Part shown: one piece after another, positions 22,627 to 33,212 of the stretch
Layout: each line of letters opens with the position of its first letter
Numbering within the stretch: position 1 is the stretch's first letter
Assembly (NCBI RefSeq): GCF_000002875.2
Contig: NC_009419.2
Location: forward strand, 664,954-728,953
Direction of reading: 5' to 3'
From: Leishmania infantum JPCM5
Lineage: Eukaryota > Euglenozoa > Kinetoplastea > Trypanosomatida > Trypanosomatidae
DNA length: 64,000 bases
Notes under the pieces: generated by a model
What the model was told of the DNA's origin: nothing
Database searches by the model: none
Seen by the model: the letters and a program-made list of their open reading frames with translations, nothing else
Made by a program: the position numbers and the translations under genes

Positions 22627-23697
22627 CTACAGCGCCTCAAAACGGCACCGCAGAGCCTCCAAGTTCTTCTGCAACATCACCGCGTCCTCTTGCACCTGCG
22701 CCAGCAAGGAGTTCATTGCCGCCTCCATGGCGCTTATGCGTTGCATCCCTTGCATTGATGTGGTGGCATCGACATCGCGCAGACATTCCGCCACGGCGAC
22801 CGCCGCCTCCATCATCGGCGCCATTGTATGCATCGCACTCTGCACGTGGTAGTAGTCTTCTAGGGCCATCTTAGTGCGGTCCACCTGCTCAAAGAAAGGG
22901 TAAAAGTCATCCTGGGCCGCCTCGAGCGGCACGTGGCGGCGCTGCAGTTCAGCAGCGAGGAGATCGCGAATCCGAAAGACGCACTCCTTTTCCAGTATCG
23001 CGGCGTCTGCACGTCGCTGCAGCTGGGCCAGTGTTGATGGCTCCGCGAGCAGGCGCATCAGCTGCGCCGCCTGAAGCTCGTCGTCGGGCATGTCCGTGTT
23101 TGCCTGGTTTAATTCCGCACTTGACTTGGAAGCACCCACGCCTAAGCGCTGCATCAGTGCGTCGCATTCGTCCTGGATGCGAGCCAGAGCGGTTTGCACA
23201 TAGGCCTGCGACAGAGGCGAAGAGGACGCCGACGAGGCAGAGCTGAATCTGTAGACAGGAGGAATGAAGTGGTCGAGCCTGTTGCCCTTTCTGGAGGCGC
23301 CCTCTTGAGCCGATGGCGGTTGCTTATCGGAAGTGGACGCTTTCTGGGCAACGGCAGCAGCTGCCTCGTCCCCGGCCTTGAGTTCCAAGGGCACCTGTGC
23401 GCTGCTGTGAGTGCGCAGAGCTGGGCTTGCCAAGTGTGGCACGTCTCTTTCCCGCAGTACAGGTGAGACGCCAAGGGCTATCTTCAGCTGCCATAGCGCT
23501 TCGTCGCGGTCCCACTTCACCGGAGGTGTGGCTGCCGCGCTACTTTTCGCGGTGTCGTAGCGTTCGCCGACGGCAACGCCATTCAAAGCGTGAGCCCACA
23601 TGGAAGAGTACCCTGATCCGCTGTCCTCGAACACGTCCTCGGGACGCGCCACCAGAGTCGGCGGTACGCCGGGATCCCTGACGATGCGAGACGGCAT
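22627..23697 (-). CDS. Hypothetical protein with C-terminal helical region
   Basis: The first ATG in frame is at 23697 (MPSRIVRDPGVPPTL), giving 356 residues; an extension of 18 codons would need a TTG start. The N-terminal half is Ser/Ala/Pro-rich and probably disordered. From about residue 165 to the end it is helical and heptad-like (AYVQTALARIQDECDALMQ; LAQLQRRADAAILEKE), finishing with LEALRCRFEAL. No membrane segment, signal or catalytic motif is visible. I do not recognise it. The helical C-terminal half suggests a subunit of a larger assembly, which is inference only. Confidence 0.7.
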   Translation of the reverse strand: MPSRIVRDPGVPPTLVARPEDVFEDSGSGYSSMWAHALNGVAVGERYDTAKSSAAATPPVKWDRDEALWQLKIALGVSPVLRERDVPHLASPALRTHSSAQVPLELKAGDEAAAAVAQKASTSDKQPPSAQEGASRKGNRLDHFIPPVYRFSSASSASSSPLSQAYVQTALARIQDECDALMQRLGVGASKSSAELNQANTDMPDDELQAAQLMRLLAEPSTLAQLQRRADAAILEKECVFRIRDLLAAELQRRHVPLEAAQDDFYPFFEQVDRTKMALEDYYHVQSAMHTMAPMMEAAVAVAECLRDVDATTSMQGMQRISAMEAAMNSLLAQVQEDAVMLQKNLEALRCRFEAL

Positions 23698-24995
23698 TAC
23701 AGCGCCGCTTCCGATAGATGTGAAGAAATCACGCGAGTGGGTAAAAGGCAAGGATGGGTTCCGCTAGCTTACAGCACAAAACTCGCTGAACGGCCGGGTG
23801 TGAAAAAGACAGTCTCTGCGTGTGCGCCTGTGCCTGTCGATGGGTAGCTATACTACGTCGCAGGCAGCGATGCAGAGGAGCGAGATGAAAAGACAGAGAC
23901 ACGAAAGCCAACGATGTAGCAGAAGATGTGAGCCCGAGAGCAATGTGATTGTGCCGCCCTCGAGTCTGCATTCGGTCCAGCAAAAAAAAAAACAATGGAA
24001 ACCTTATGTCTTCCACACGTGTGTGTCCATTCTCTGCCGCGCAGCAGGAGCCCAACGCCACTCTGCTGCCCCCGGCCAGTCACAGACCCATCTCGTGGTG
24101 CAAAGCAGCCGTAGACACGCGCCAGTGCAGCAGTGCACCGACTCCGTCGGCTCAGCACCGCCTCGAGACCTACCGATCCGCCGCCTCGCATGTCGCCTCA
24201 CAGCGGCTCACACCATGCCAGTCGCCATCCCTGGTGCATCCCTCGCGGTGGCACGCAGGTTGCCCACCACCAGTAGGCAGTGCGAGGGCCGGGCGGGGCA
24301 CGTTCGAGTCGCGCTGACACGCTGCCCACCACATGGATGGCACACGCGTGCTCGCTGTCGCAGGCCGCTCCGACGCAACGCCGTCCACGACATGGCTGTC
24401 GGCATGAGCAGCGATGAAGCGCTCTGGCACCACCACGTCGCGGGTGCCTGGCCCCGCGTCACCACCGCAAGTGGCTCGGCATTGGCAGGGATAGGGGGTG
24501 CTGCTTGGCCTCCACACACACACACACACATAGTGGATGTGCTGGACCCTGAGGTGCAACGGTGAGGTTTCCCCCTCGTCATCAAGGGTAGTAGAGTGCA
24601 ACGAGAGACACTAAAAAAAAAGCTGTTTCGCTCCCCATGGTGTACGGCGTATCCAATGCCAACGTCGACATTGGAGGCTAGCCACACTTACCCGCCTCAC
24701 ATGTGGGCAACCAAGCATACACAACGCACACATGCGCAGACCAAGGGGGCGACGGTAGTTGCCAAGCGTGCTAGCCCTCTTGTTTCTTTCGTTCCCTCTT
24801 GATGATGTCGCTGCAAGCTGTTTCAAATTGCCAGCCGCCCATGCGCATCAAAAGAGGCGGCAATCGGCATATTCTCACAACCACCAAGAGCACAGCATCA
24901 GCCCGGCTTTGTGACTCCTGCGCAAGCATCATGCATAGCCGTCACTGCACCGGGGTATCAGCAGAGGATTCTATGCCATCTTTGTACTCTCCGCA
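23698..24995. other. Intergenic region carrying retroposon copy 1
   Basis: The 3' UTR of the CEP131-like gene and the leader of the hypothetical gene lie here. Its main content is the SIDER2-type element at 24014-24578, which begins 418 bp beyond the CEP131-like stop codon. A run of 11 A lies at about 23981-23991. Confidence 0.7.
24014..24578 (-). mobile_element. SIDER2-type retroposon, copy 1
   Basis: About 565 bp, nearly identical to three other segments of this window (39144-39722, 45386-45948, 59700-60267). Read on the minus strand, the direction of local transcription, its 5' end contains CACCTCACCGTTGCACC then CAGGGTCCAG, resembling the 5' hallmark shared by kinetoplastid L1Tc/ingi/DIRE/SIDER elements. 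After it come a TG microsatellite and the ending GAGAATGGACACACACG. Size and position in a 3' UTR agree with SIDER2. No target-site duplication or A-tail is evident. SIDER2 copies in 3' UTRs are known to lower mRNA stability in Leishmania; here the host would be the CEP131-like mRNA. Confidence 0.85.
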
Positions 24996-26987
24996 TCACA
25001 AGAGCAGCTGGCGATGCCGCTGCAGCTCCTGGTCCCGCACACTGACAGCCTCCTGCAAGCTCAGCAGCTGCTCCGACTGGTGACGGATCGTGTTCTCCTT
25101 CTTCGTGATTGCCACGAGGATGCGCTCGTTGATCTGACTCAGCTCCGCGTGGTGGCGCTGCTCCAAAGTCTTCTTCTCCATCTCAAAATCGGACCTCAGG
25201 CGAGCCACTTCCTGTGTCGCGGCGCCGTGGCGCTGCTGTAGCTCCCATACCTCCTTTACGTGCTGGGTCTCGAGCTCGTGAAGCTTCTTCTGCCATTCGT
25301 GGTCCAGGATGCTCATGCGCTTCGTGTACTCGGAGCGCACCTTGTCCTCGATGGCGCTTATGTGCTGCTCCGACAGGTTCGCCATGTCCTGAATTCTCTG
25401 CAGCTCCTCGGCTTTGCTGCGGTTGGCCTCGAGGGCGGTGCTTAGCTGCTCCTGGACAAGGTCAAGCTCCACCTGCAGTCGCTCCTTCTCACGCGTAACT
25501 TGGATGTAGCGTTCCCGCAGCATTCCATCACTGCCCCGAGCAGACTCCAAGGCGCGCAGGTGCTCCTCCTCGAGCCGCTGCACCACCTTGGTCACCGCCG
25601 CATCGCGCTCTAGCTCGCATTTCTTGCGCATCTCCGCCTCCTTTGATTGCAAATAGCGCTGGTTTTCCTCCTTTGCATCCTTCTCGCGGTCCGCGAACTC
25701 AAGCATCAGCTTCTCCTTTAGACACTTCATGCGTTCGTTCACCTCGCCTGTCACGCGCGCCACCTCACTGGTCACCGCCTCGTGGAAGGAGGCCTGCTCC
25801 GATGTCTGCTCGCTCTGCAGGCGCAGCACCTCCTTCCCAAGTCGCTCGATCTCTCGCTGCAGCGTACGCTTCTGATCCTCATAGTGGTGCTCCAGCTGCT
25901 CGCGCCTTTGCTGCTCAAGACGGCGCTCCTCCTCGAGTTGTCGATGAATGCGCTCGCTTTCGTCGCGGAGGCGATTTCGCACAGCTTCCTGCTCGCGGCT
26001 GAGCAGCTCATCTGCCTCACGCCGCAGCTTCGACTTCAACTCCTCTAAGGAGGCATCTTTGGCGGCAATGGCCTCGTCACGCTGGCGCAGCTCGTTTTCG
26101 TACTCCTCGCGCAGACGCGCCTTTTCGGCCTTGTGCCGATTCAGCAGCAGCACAATGTCCGGCTCGAGGGACTGCAGCGTCGATTCCTTGATGCGCTTCG
26201 CCTCGGCCAGACGCCATTTTTCGCGGTTCACCTTCTCCTGCGCAGCCCACTTGGTACGCAGAGACGAGAGGGCCGCTGCATGTGTCCCTTCTAGACGTCG
26301 AACATCTTCGGCGTGTTTCGCTGCCTCTTCGCGCAGCCTCACCGTAAGCGTGTCCACTTGGCGCGTCAGCTCCTCCTTCGCCTTTTCCAGTTTTTCTTTC
26401 TCCGCCTTGGCGCGCTTGCGTTCTTGCACATGCGAGTTGCGTAGCTCGTCAACCTCGCCCTGCACAGCTTCGCGCATCTCCTCCTTTCGGTTTGCCTCCT
26501 CGGCACGCCACTGCTGGAGGCGGCTGCGAAGCTCTGCATTGTCCCGGCGAAGCTGCTCATTCTCGAACTGCATCCCCTCAATGCGCTTTTTGATGCCAAG
26601 GTATGTGTTCTGGGCAGACTCGGCGCCGCCACCGGTGATCCACGACACCGACATCGCTGGCACACCAACGGACGGAGGCGACGTGGACCGTCCCGGCGGC
26701 GCGTGGCGGTGCGTCGGGGTATCGTTCGGCGAGGCATTTATGGATGATGGCGCGGGGGTGCTGGCCGTGACGTGCTGCAGCACCGACGATGTGAGCGGCA
26801 CAACGCTCGAGAAGCTGGTCGCGAGTGTGCAGTCTCGCACGCTTCGCGCTTCGCACTGCGTCGCGGCAGCACTGTCAAGGTAGGAAAGGATGTTGGCTAC
26901 TTTCGCCTCGTTCATCTCGCGGAGATCTGAGCAGCAGCTGCCAGCGTCATCAGTGACACGCCTCGGCTGCGAAGAGCCGTGGTGCAT
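24996..26987 (-). CDS. CEP131/AZI1-like long coiled-coil protein
   Basis: The first ATG is at 26987 (MHHGSSQPRRVTDDAG), giving 663 residues; a 9-codon extension would need TTG. Residues about 25-45 read EAKVANILSYLDS, and about 45-150 are low-complexity. From about 155 to the end the protein is an almost unbroken coiled coil (runs such as REEAAKHAEDVRRLEGTH). The C-terminal part contains ERILVAITKKENTIRHQSEQ, which resembles the closing segment of CEP131/AZI1 (xxVxxAIxRKxxxVxxLxxQ), and the N-terminal ILSYLD motif also has a counterpart there. CEP131 is a basal body and transition zone protein needed for cilia. The match is from memory of short motifs, so a different basal body coiled-coil protein is possible. 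Its 3' UTR carries retroposon copy 1. Confidence 0.55.
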   Translation of the reverse strand: MHHGSSQPRRVTDDAGSCCSDLREMNEAKVANILSYLDSAAATQCEARSVRDCTLATSFSSVVPLTSSVLQHVTASTPAPSSINASPNDTPTHRHAPPGRSTSPPSVGVPAMSVSWITGGGAESAQNTYLGIKKRIEGMQFENEQLRRDNAELRSRLQQWRAEEANRKEEMREAVQGEVDELRNSHVQERKRAKAEKEKLEKAKEELTRQVDTLTVRLREEAAKHAEDVRRLEGTHAAALSSLRTKWAAQEKVNREKWRLAEAKRIKESTLQSLEPDIVLLLNRHKAEKARLREEYENELRQRDEAIAAKDASLEELKSKLRREADELLSREQEAVRNRLRDESERIHRQLEEERRLEQQRREQLEHHYEDQKRTLQREIERLGKEVLRLQSEQTSEQASFHEAVTSEVARVTGEVNERMKCLKEKLMLEFADREKDAKEENQRYLQSKEAEMRKKCELERDAAVTKVVQRLEEEHLRALESARGSDGMLRERYIQVTREKERLQVELDLVQEQLSTALEANRSKAEELQRIQDMANLSEQHISAIEDKVRSEYTKRMSILDHEWQKKLHELETQHVKEVWELQQRHGAATQEVARLRSDFEMEKKTLEQRHHAELSQINERILVAITKKENTIRHQSEQLLSLQEAVSVRDQELQRHRQLLL

Positions 26988-28173
26988 CTTGCTCAGAGCA
27001 GCACAGCAGCACAAACGTTAACAAAGGAATCAGAAGAAACGCCCCTCGATAGAGGAGAGAGACCACACGTGCTTGGTGGAGCGAGACCTCCCTCCTCCCC
27101 TCCCCGGAGGCAACAAGGCCCGTTGTCGCTTGTGTCTCTTGCGGACCGCTTTTCTATTTCTGCAGAAGCGAGACTCGCGCATGCAAGAGCACGCGAAAAA
27201 AGAACTTGGCTCAGCGGTGTGCAACGCCTTCGCGAAAAGACGACGCTGACGAGGAGGAAGAGGAGCGCGTGTGCGTGATCCTTCACTTGCCCTGCCCAAC
27301 CTCGCCACCTCTCTATGTGTGCACAAGGAAATAGTAAAAGCGGTGTCAAGGAAACCACACACACACACACGCACACGAAAAAGAGAGTTCTAATATGAGT
27401 GGAGTTAGGCCTATGTGTATGTGTGGATCTATCACACGGCGCGAGCCTTGCGCACGCGTCTATTCGGCCACCCCACCCCACCCACCCGAGAGTGCAGGCG
27501 CGACGTAGCCGTTGAGCGCCGGTGTATGTATATGTCTCTCTGTGCGCACTCCTTTTTCTCTCCCCCCTCCTTTTGTGTGGGGATCAGGGCGATGGGCCTC
27601 GGTGTAGCTATCGATGTTGCTGTTTCGTGCGAGTGTACACGCAGAGGAAGAGGAGCGATGTGTGATGTCTGTGCATGTGAAAACGGGAGTGCGACAAGCG
27701 CGACTGTGTCGCCGCAACCGCACCCCAAAGGAGCAAGAATGCGTAGAGAGGGAGGAAGGGGGCGAGTCAGCAAGAAAAGGGCCTTTTTTGTGCCATAAGC
27801 GCTGCCATGGTGCAGCGCACGAGCACAAGGAAACAGAGGCGTCCCACGGAAAGACAGCACGGGCGAAGCAGGTCGTGTGGAAGGGGTCGACCGTGCATAT
27901 GGTCCCCCTTCAATCTGCGTCCTTTTCACTTAGCCCCAGCACCGTCATCATGACCCCCCCCTCCTCATCGGACCTTATCCTCTCATGAGGAAAAGAGTGG
28001 GGAGGGGGGCAAGCAAAAACAAACAGAGTCGCAATGTTGATGCGCTCCCACATTCTCGTTGCTATCGTCGCGTGCCTCTCTATGCGTGTACGCGTGCAGA
28101 GGAGTTGTGCAATTTAGTGGGCAATGATGTGCGTGCGTATTTACCGGCATAGGTCTCCGGCTTTGCAACATAC
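26988..28173. other. Intergenic region, no gene seen
   Basis: This 1.2 kb stretch has a CA repeat at about 27357-27377 and pyrimidine-rich coding-strand runs at about 27085-27115 (CCTCC-type on plus) and 27250-27270. No plausible frame. Confidence 0.55.
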
Positions 28174-30696
28174 TCATCGTAGCAGCGCACCACCTCTCTG
28201 AAGATCTGCTATGCTGCATAGCAGCCGCAGCGTTGGTCGACCATGCGGGCAGTTCCACGGCTGATCCAGCTGGCTTAGTCGCTCGAGGATGAGCTTCATG
28301 CGCTTCACCGTGAGCGGGGTGCCAATCATGATGCTGCTGCGGCACGCCTTCGTGGCCATGGAGTGCCACACCGCACGCAGCGGCTTCGTGATGGTGCCGT
28401 ATTGTACGAGTTGCTGCACCAGCTCCATCACATCCGACGCGCTCACCACGTCGTACGGCAACACCGGCAGCGAATACACCAGCAGCTTCGTATCGTCGCT
28501 TCCTCGGCTTACCTTGAAGCCGTGCTGCTGAAGAGTCAGCTTGTGCTCCACGGCGAGGTCCACCTCGTGAGCACTCATGGCCACGGACACCGGCATCACC
28601 AAGGGCTGTGGCGTTGCCTCGTACGCGCGCACAAGTCGCTCGTAGTTATACTTCTCATCTGATGCGTGCTGATCGACGACGAACACGTCACCGTTGGGGA
28701 GCACGGCAATGATGAAGCCGTGGTTAAACTGCCCAATCACCCGCATCTCCTTGAAGGAATTCTTGGTGAAGTAGTGGTTCAGATCGTCGGCCGTCTGGGC
28801 ACCGAGGGTGCGAGAAGAGGACCGGCTGCGCATTTTTGCTGACACCGACAACGCCACCGCATCGGCTGGGTCCGCGGAGAAGGGCTCCTGCACGAGCTCG
28901 CTGAGATCCGGGTACGCGCACTGATAGCAGCTGCCCCCGCCCCGCCGCTGACTGCCCTCGTCAGAGAGCCGCGTAACCTCGACTGCCACTGATTCCGAGC
29001 GCAAGCCTTTCGCGTTGTCAGCCAAGTGCCAACCGCAACAGCAGTCTTCATGGTCATCAACGTCTGCGGATGACTTGAGGGCGGGTGGGTCGCTGCCTTC
29101 GCTCTTGTCTTCGACAGCGCTGCGGGAGCTTTCCTTGCTGTCCTCGTCGTCCTCGCCGCCACCGCTAATGCTGGATAGCGAGGAGGGCAGCAAGAGTGGA
29201 GTGGATTCAGCCCTCTCGCCATCCCTGTCCGTGCCGGAGCCGTCATCGTCGGCTGCGCCATTGCCGTACAGGAGGCTGCCGAGCTTTGGGAGGTCGATCA
29301 CCGAGGAGGAGCCAGCCGTGGAGCTGAGGTACGACTCTCCACTGTGGGCGTCCAGGGCGCCAGCGGCGACGCGGCCGCCCGTATCCGTTTCCTCCATCTT
29401 CGCTCGCTTGAACGTGAACTGCGTGAGCGACGTGGCTGAAACCGGTGTTCGCGTCAGCTTCGTCAGCTCCGTGGCACGCACATCAGCGGCGCGGGTCTGC
29501 GCGATACGTTGGCCACGATCCAGGTCGACCTCCTGCAAGGCCGAGCCAAACTCTTGCAGCGCGCACTGGTACAACTCGTCCGCCAAGCGTTCCTCTTGCG
29601 CAAGCAACACCTTGCGCTTGTTGGGGGTAAGGTTTACGTCGTACTGAAGTGAAGCGTTCGTCTTTACCTGGAGGAAGAAGGCAACGTGCAGCCGCTGGGA
29701 GGCGTTCGGGAGGCATTGGATGAAGGCGTCGTTGAGCGCCTTGCCCAAACGCGGCAGGTCGACGAGCCGCCCGTCAAGGGCAAACACCTGATGGCCGCCG
29801 CTTAGTCGCCCGCCGCCGCTTACCTTCGACACGAGTCCGGTGAAGGTGCCGAACGACAAGCTCCAGTGCACACGCTGCATGTGCGAGGTGCAAAGGCCGC
29901 CGTACGCCTCCGTCACACTGCGCGTTGCATCGCCAGAGCCGGTGAGCGAAACGAGCGTGACGACGGCTGAGTTGGGGGTCTCCTGGTGCTGCACCAGAAG
30001 ACGTATGTGCGGGTGCGACACGGCGTACTGCTTCATCGTGCTGGCCACCTTGCTGAGCTGCTTGCGGCAGTTCTTCACGTACTCGCGGTGCCGCACAGGA
30101 AGGTGCTTGAAGAGATGCCGCGCAGTGACGGTGGTGCCGCACACATCGCGCAGTCGCACCGCCTCCAGGCGAGACGTGTGCGATGTATGATCATACGAGA
30201 TACGCACCGTCAAGGCACCAGTGTCGGCGCTGCGCGTCTCTACCGTTACATCACTCACGTGGGCCAAAGAGTGGAGCGCTTCCCCGCGGAAACCAAGTGA
30301 CGGATCAGAGCTGTCGCCCTCATCCTCTGCCACACACGCGCTCTCGGCCTGGCTCGTCTGACCCTCGTCGGCTTCGTCCTTTGCAGTCGCATGAGTACAA
30401 CCGTCGCGATCGTGCCGTCGCTGCTTCGTAGTGGCGCGGCTCGATAGCAGAGGCGTGCTCGCACCGTCCAGCAGCTCATTGGCCGCGGTGTTCACTAGCT
30501 GACCCATGGATATTCCCGTGCCGTCATCATCAACGACAATCTCATCGAGACCGTAGTTGATGAGTCGAATAGTCACCGTCGTGGCCTTCGCATCCAACGC
30601 GTTTTCGGAGAGTTCCTTCACAACGCTCGTGAGGTCCGTAATTACTTGTCCCGCAGCAAGCTTGCGCGCGCTCGCACCATCCAGACGGGTAATCAT
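28174..30696 (-). CDS. PMS1: DNA mismatch repair protein PMS1 (MutL homologue)
   Basis: The chosen ATG at 30696 gives 840 residues beginning MITRLDGASARKLAAGQV; the longer frame starts at GTG. The N-terminal GHKL ATPase has motif I (KELSENALDAKA), motif II (DDDGTGI) and motif III (SLGFRGEALHSLAHV). An acidic, Ser-rich linker spans about residues 440-560. The C-terminal domain keeps the nuclease motif DQHASDEKYNYE (the DQHAxxExxxxE form) near residue 668, plus ACRSSIMIG and CPHGRP near residue 815, which coordinate metal in endonuclease-active PMS2/Pms1. It should therefore act with MLH1 as the nicking MutL-alpha complex in nuclear mismatch repair. The C-terminus ends a few residues after the CPHGRP block, as in family members. 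Confidence 0.95.
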   Translation of the reverse strand: MITRLDGASARKLAAGQVITDLTSVVKELSENALDAKATTVTIRLINYGLDEIVVDDDGTGISMGQLVNTAANELLDGASTPLLSSRATTKQRRHDRDGCTHATAKDEADEGQTSQAESACVAEDEGDSSDPSLGFRGEALHSLAHVSDVTVETRSADTGALTVRISYDHTSHTSRLEAVRLRDVCGTTVTARHLFKHLPVRHREYVKNCRKQLSKVASTMKQYAVSHPHIRLLVQHQETPNSAVVTLVSLTGSGDATRSVTEAYGGLCTSHMQRVHWSLSFGTFTGLVSKVSGGGRLSGGHQVFALDGRLVDLPRLGKALNDAFIQCLPNASQRLHVAFFLQVKTNASLQYDVNLTPNKRKVLLAQEERLADELYQCALQEFGSALQEVDLDRGQRIAQTRAADVRATELTKLTRTPVSATSLTQFTFKRAKMEETDTGGRVAAGALDAHSGESYLSSTAGSSSVIDLPKLGSLLYGNGAADDDGSGTDRDGERAESTPLLLPSSLSSISGGGEDDEDSKESSRSAVEDKSEGSDPPALKSSADVDDHEDCCCGWHLADNAKGLRSESVAVEVTRLSDEGSQRRGGGSCYQCAYPDLSELVQEPFSADPADAVALSVSAKMRSRSSSRTLGAQTADDLNHYFTKNSFKEMRVIGQFNHGFIIAVLPNGDVFVVDQHASDEKYNYERLVRAYEATPQPLVMPVSVAMSAHEVDLAVEHKLTLQQHGFKVSRGSDDTKLLVYSLPVLPYDVVSASDVMELVQQLVQYGTITKPLRAVWHSMATKACRSSIMIGTPLTVKRMKLILERLSQLDQPWNCPHGRPTLRLLCSIADLQRGGALLR

Positions 30697-31854
30697 TATG
30701 GCTGAAGGGTGTGTGCCAGGCGTCTTATGCGACGGTGTCACTTGCCACCCCTACTCAGATGACGGCAACACACCTGTGACGGCGCCACATCGAGCGGGGA
30801 GCGGCCTACACGTGGATTTAGCCTTGATCGCGACGTATGGGTGCTACAGGGAGGAGGAGTAGGGAGGGGGCTCTAGCCAAAGACTGACGGCGTCAAGACA
30901 GACAGACAGACAGACAGCAGATGAGCAGGCCGTGCCACTAAGATCCAAGCACACACACAAAAGGAAAAGGGGGCGCTGCAGGAGGGTGAGGGAAGAGGGC
31001 ACCGAAGGCTGACACGTCAAACGTGTCTTCTATAATACCAAGATACGAAAGAGGAAAAAGAACGGCGTGCATGCATCCATGCCCCTGTGCGCGTGCGTTT
31101 GTTTGTGTGTGTGTGTGTGTGTGTGAGCCAGTGCGCGTGTTTCTATTCGGCACACCCCCAAGAGTGGCAGGTTTGCCGTCTTGCGGGGGAAGAGAGTACA
31201 CTCAGAGAGAGGTGCAGTATACAGACCGGAGAGGAGATCCTCTCTCCAGGAGACGGGCGCGAGGAAGGATTGGCGGCTCGGGGGCGGGGAGGTGCGCAGA
31301 TGCAGCGGGCATCAGTGCAAGAGGGAGAGAGAGAGAAAAAGGGGTCAGTGATGTAGCCTCTACTGAATCAACAGGCATCCTGCGAACACGCACGCAGAAA
31401 AGGCTGCGCAGCGCTCGACCGTCTCTCCTCGCTGTTGATGCTGTTGCCTTCATCACCCGCGCGACACACCGCGCAACGAGGAAGGAGGGGAGTGGCGCAG
31501 CCAGAGTCCCTCGCTCACTCACGTTTGCTTTGCGCCTACTCCGCACACACACACAGAGAGAACATCTGCGCGTTCACGGCAATAAAGCTCTGGAGCCGCC
31601 CGAGAAGGGATCCTCGAGCTTCAGAATGCGCTCCGCCTCGTTGTGAGGGGGAGGGGAGGGCGTTCCGGTTGGAGTCGCACGCTTCAAAGGATTTTTTCTT
31701 TTCATGAAACGGAAAGAACAACAAAAGAAGATGAAAAAGGGCAAAAGCGTACCGGTGATGGATGCACGCACGTCGGAAATGACGTACACGTGCGCACGCA
31801 CCCATCGTGGCACGCTTGTGTTTCACTGAGCCTCAATCGCGTTGGGCGAGATCT
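30697..31854. other. Intergenic region, no gene seen
   Basis: Lies between RPL26 and PMS1. It contains a GACA tandem repeat (30895-30917), a TG repeat at about 31107-31125 and GA-rich plus-strand runs at 31315-31340. No frame is convincing. Confidence 0.55.
30895..30917. repeat. GACA tetranucleotide repeat
   Basis: Five to six GACA units in the leader region upstream of PMS1. Confidence 0.9.
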
Positions 31855-32286
31855 CTAGTCCATCTGCTGCATGGCTTTGTCTGCAGCGCTAATCTTGCCC
31901 TTGCCCTTGTCGGACTTGGACGAGCGGTCCTTGCGCTCCAGGATGGACTTGCGGTGGTGCGTCAGCTTCAGCTTCGTAATCTCGACGTTGGAGGGATGGA
32001 TGCCGACGGCCACAGTGGAGCCGTTAGCCTTCTCGCGGTTCACCTTGTCGATGAGGATGACCCACTTGAGGCGGTAGCACGCGGTCACCTTACCCTCACG
32101 GCCCTTGAAGGTGCCACGCTTCACGATGACCTCGTCGTCCTTGCGCACGGGCATGGCACGCACGTTGTACTTGGCGCGCAGCTCCTTGGAGAGCGGGGCG
32201 CTCATGAGCACACGGCGCACATGGCTCGGGGCCTGAAAGTGCGCACGGCGGGCCTTGCGGCGGGAACCACACTTGATACTCGCCAT
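31855..32286 (-). CDS. RPL26: 60S ribosomal protein L26 (uL24)
   Basis: The 143-residue protein starts [17 protein letters not shown] and is typical of eukaryotic L26. The KOW motif region reads [20 protein letters not shown], followed by [12 protein letters not shown] and [15 protein letters not shown]. The C-terminus is Lys-rich ([19 protein letters not shown]). The protein binds 28S rRNA near the polypeptide exit tunnel of the large subunit. The start is supported by a trans-splice acceptor only 18 nt upstream, which agrees with the short leaders common for ribosomal protein mRNAs. Only one copy lies in this window. Confidence 0.97.
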
Positions 32287-33212
32287 CTTCTCAGAGGGGA
32301 AACACTACAGTGATGCAAAGAAGAGGTATGGCAAGCCACAGCAGAGAGCGAGAGAGGAGGAGTCGCAGCAACATGCGAGCACGCGTATTTGTGCGCGTGC
32401 ATATACACATGTGTGTGCGTGGGGAGGGGTGCGAGAGGGGAGTTGGGTGTGGGGGAGATGAGTTTGGTGGTCGTTTCATCGGACTCAGGGGAGAAACGTC
32501 AGAGGACATGAAGGGGGTGTGGCACAGCGATGCCGATGGACGGGGAGACGCGTAGAGGGAAGGGAGGCAGGGGAGTGCGCCCGAGCAAGTAATAGAGTCG
32601 CTGTGCCTTCCCACCCTCTCGCCATCACGCCTTCTTTCACAAAAAGGACAGAGAGAAGCACGTGATGCAGGAGGAGGCCATAGAAACTAACTCGGAAAGG
32701 CCCAGCAAAGTCTCACGCCTGGTTGTGATTCAGCGATGAGGACACATCACACACACATGCATGCATACAAGCATGCACCTCCGGGACGAGAGAGGGTGAG
32801 AAGTGGCCTCATACATCGCTCTCTCTATATATTATTCACTTGCGTCACTAATTCTTGCGACGCTGATGAACACATCTACTCTAGGAGGGAGAGAGGGATG
32901 GGAAGAACAGCAGCAAAAGCCCCCAAAGACGGGACCACGAGCAACCGGGTCAAAGCAGCACAGCAGCAACTCACCACACACCGACAGAGAGAGAGACAGC
33001 GACGAAGAAACGTGCCTCTGCGAAACGCTGAGGGCAACGGAACAGAGGGGAATTTGGTTATGATCGCACCAAGATGCGCTCTCGCGACGGCGTGAGGAGT
33101 AGTGCGCTTCTTCAACGGCGGCGCCCCTTTCCTTTCTCGAAGCAACGATATATCGCTGCTCACTTTCATTCCCTTCACCTCTGCCTCACATGTGGGCTGT
33201 GCCGCATTGCTT
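32287..33212. other. Intergenic region, no gene seen
   Basis: Holds the RPL26 leader and acceptor at its left end and the 3' UTR of the four-TM protein gene at its right end. GA-rich plus-strand runs lie near 32340-32370 and 32880-32900. No coding frame is supported. Confidence 0.55.
32305..32365 (-). promoter_or_regulatory. Trans-splice acceptor for RPL26
   Basis: On the minus strand a long pyrimidine-rich run (CTCCTCCTCTCTCGCTCTC and more) ends at GTAG, with the AG at plus positions 32306-32305. Splicing here would leave an 18-nt leader with RPL26 as the first ATG. Confidence 0.75.

Noticed and set aside
24300..24320. GTTCGAGTC inside the retroposon, resembling a tRNA B-box
   Set aside because: No cloverleaf, acceptor stem or A-box at the right distance; it lies in the interior of the repeat, antisense in the element.
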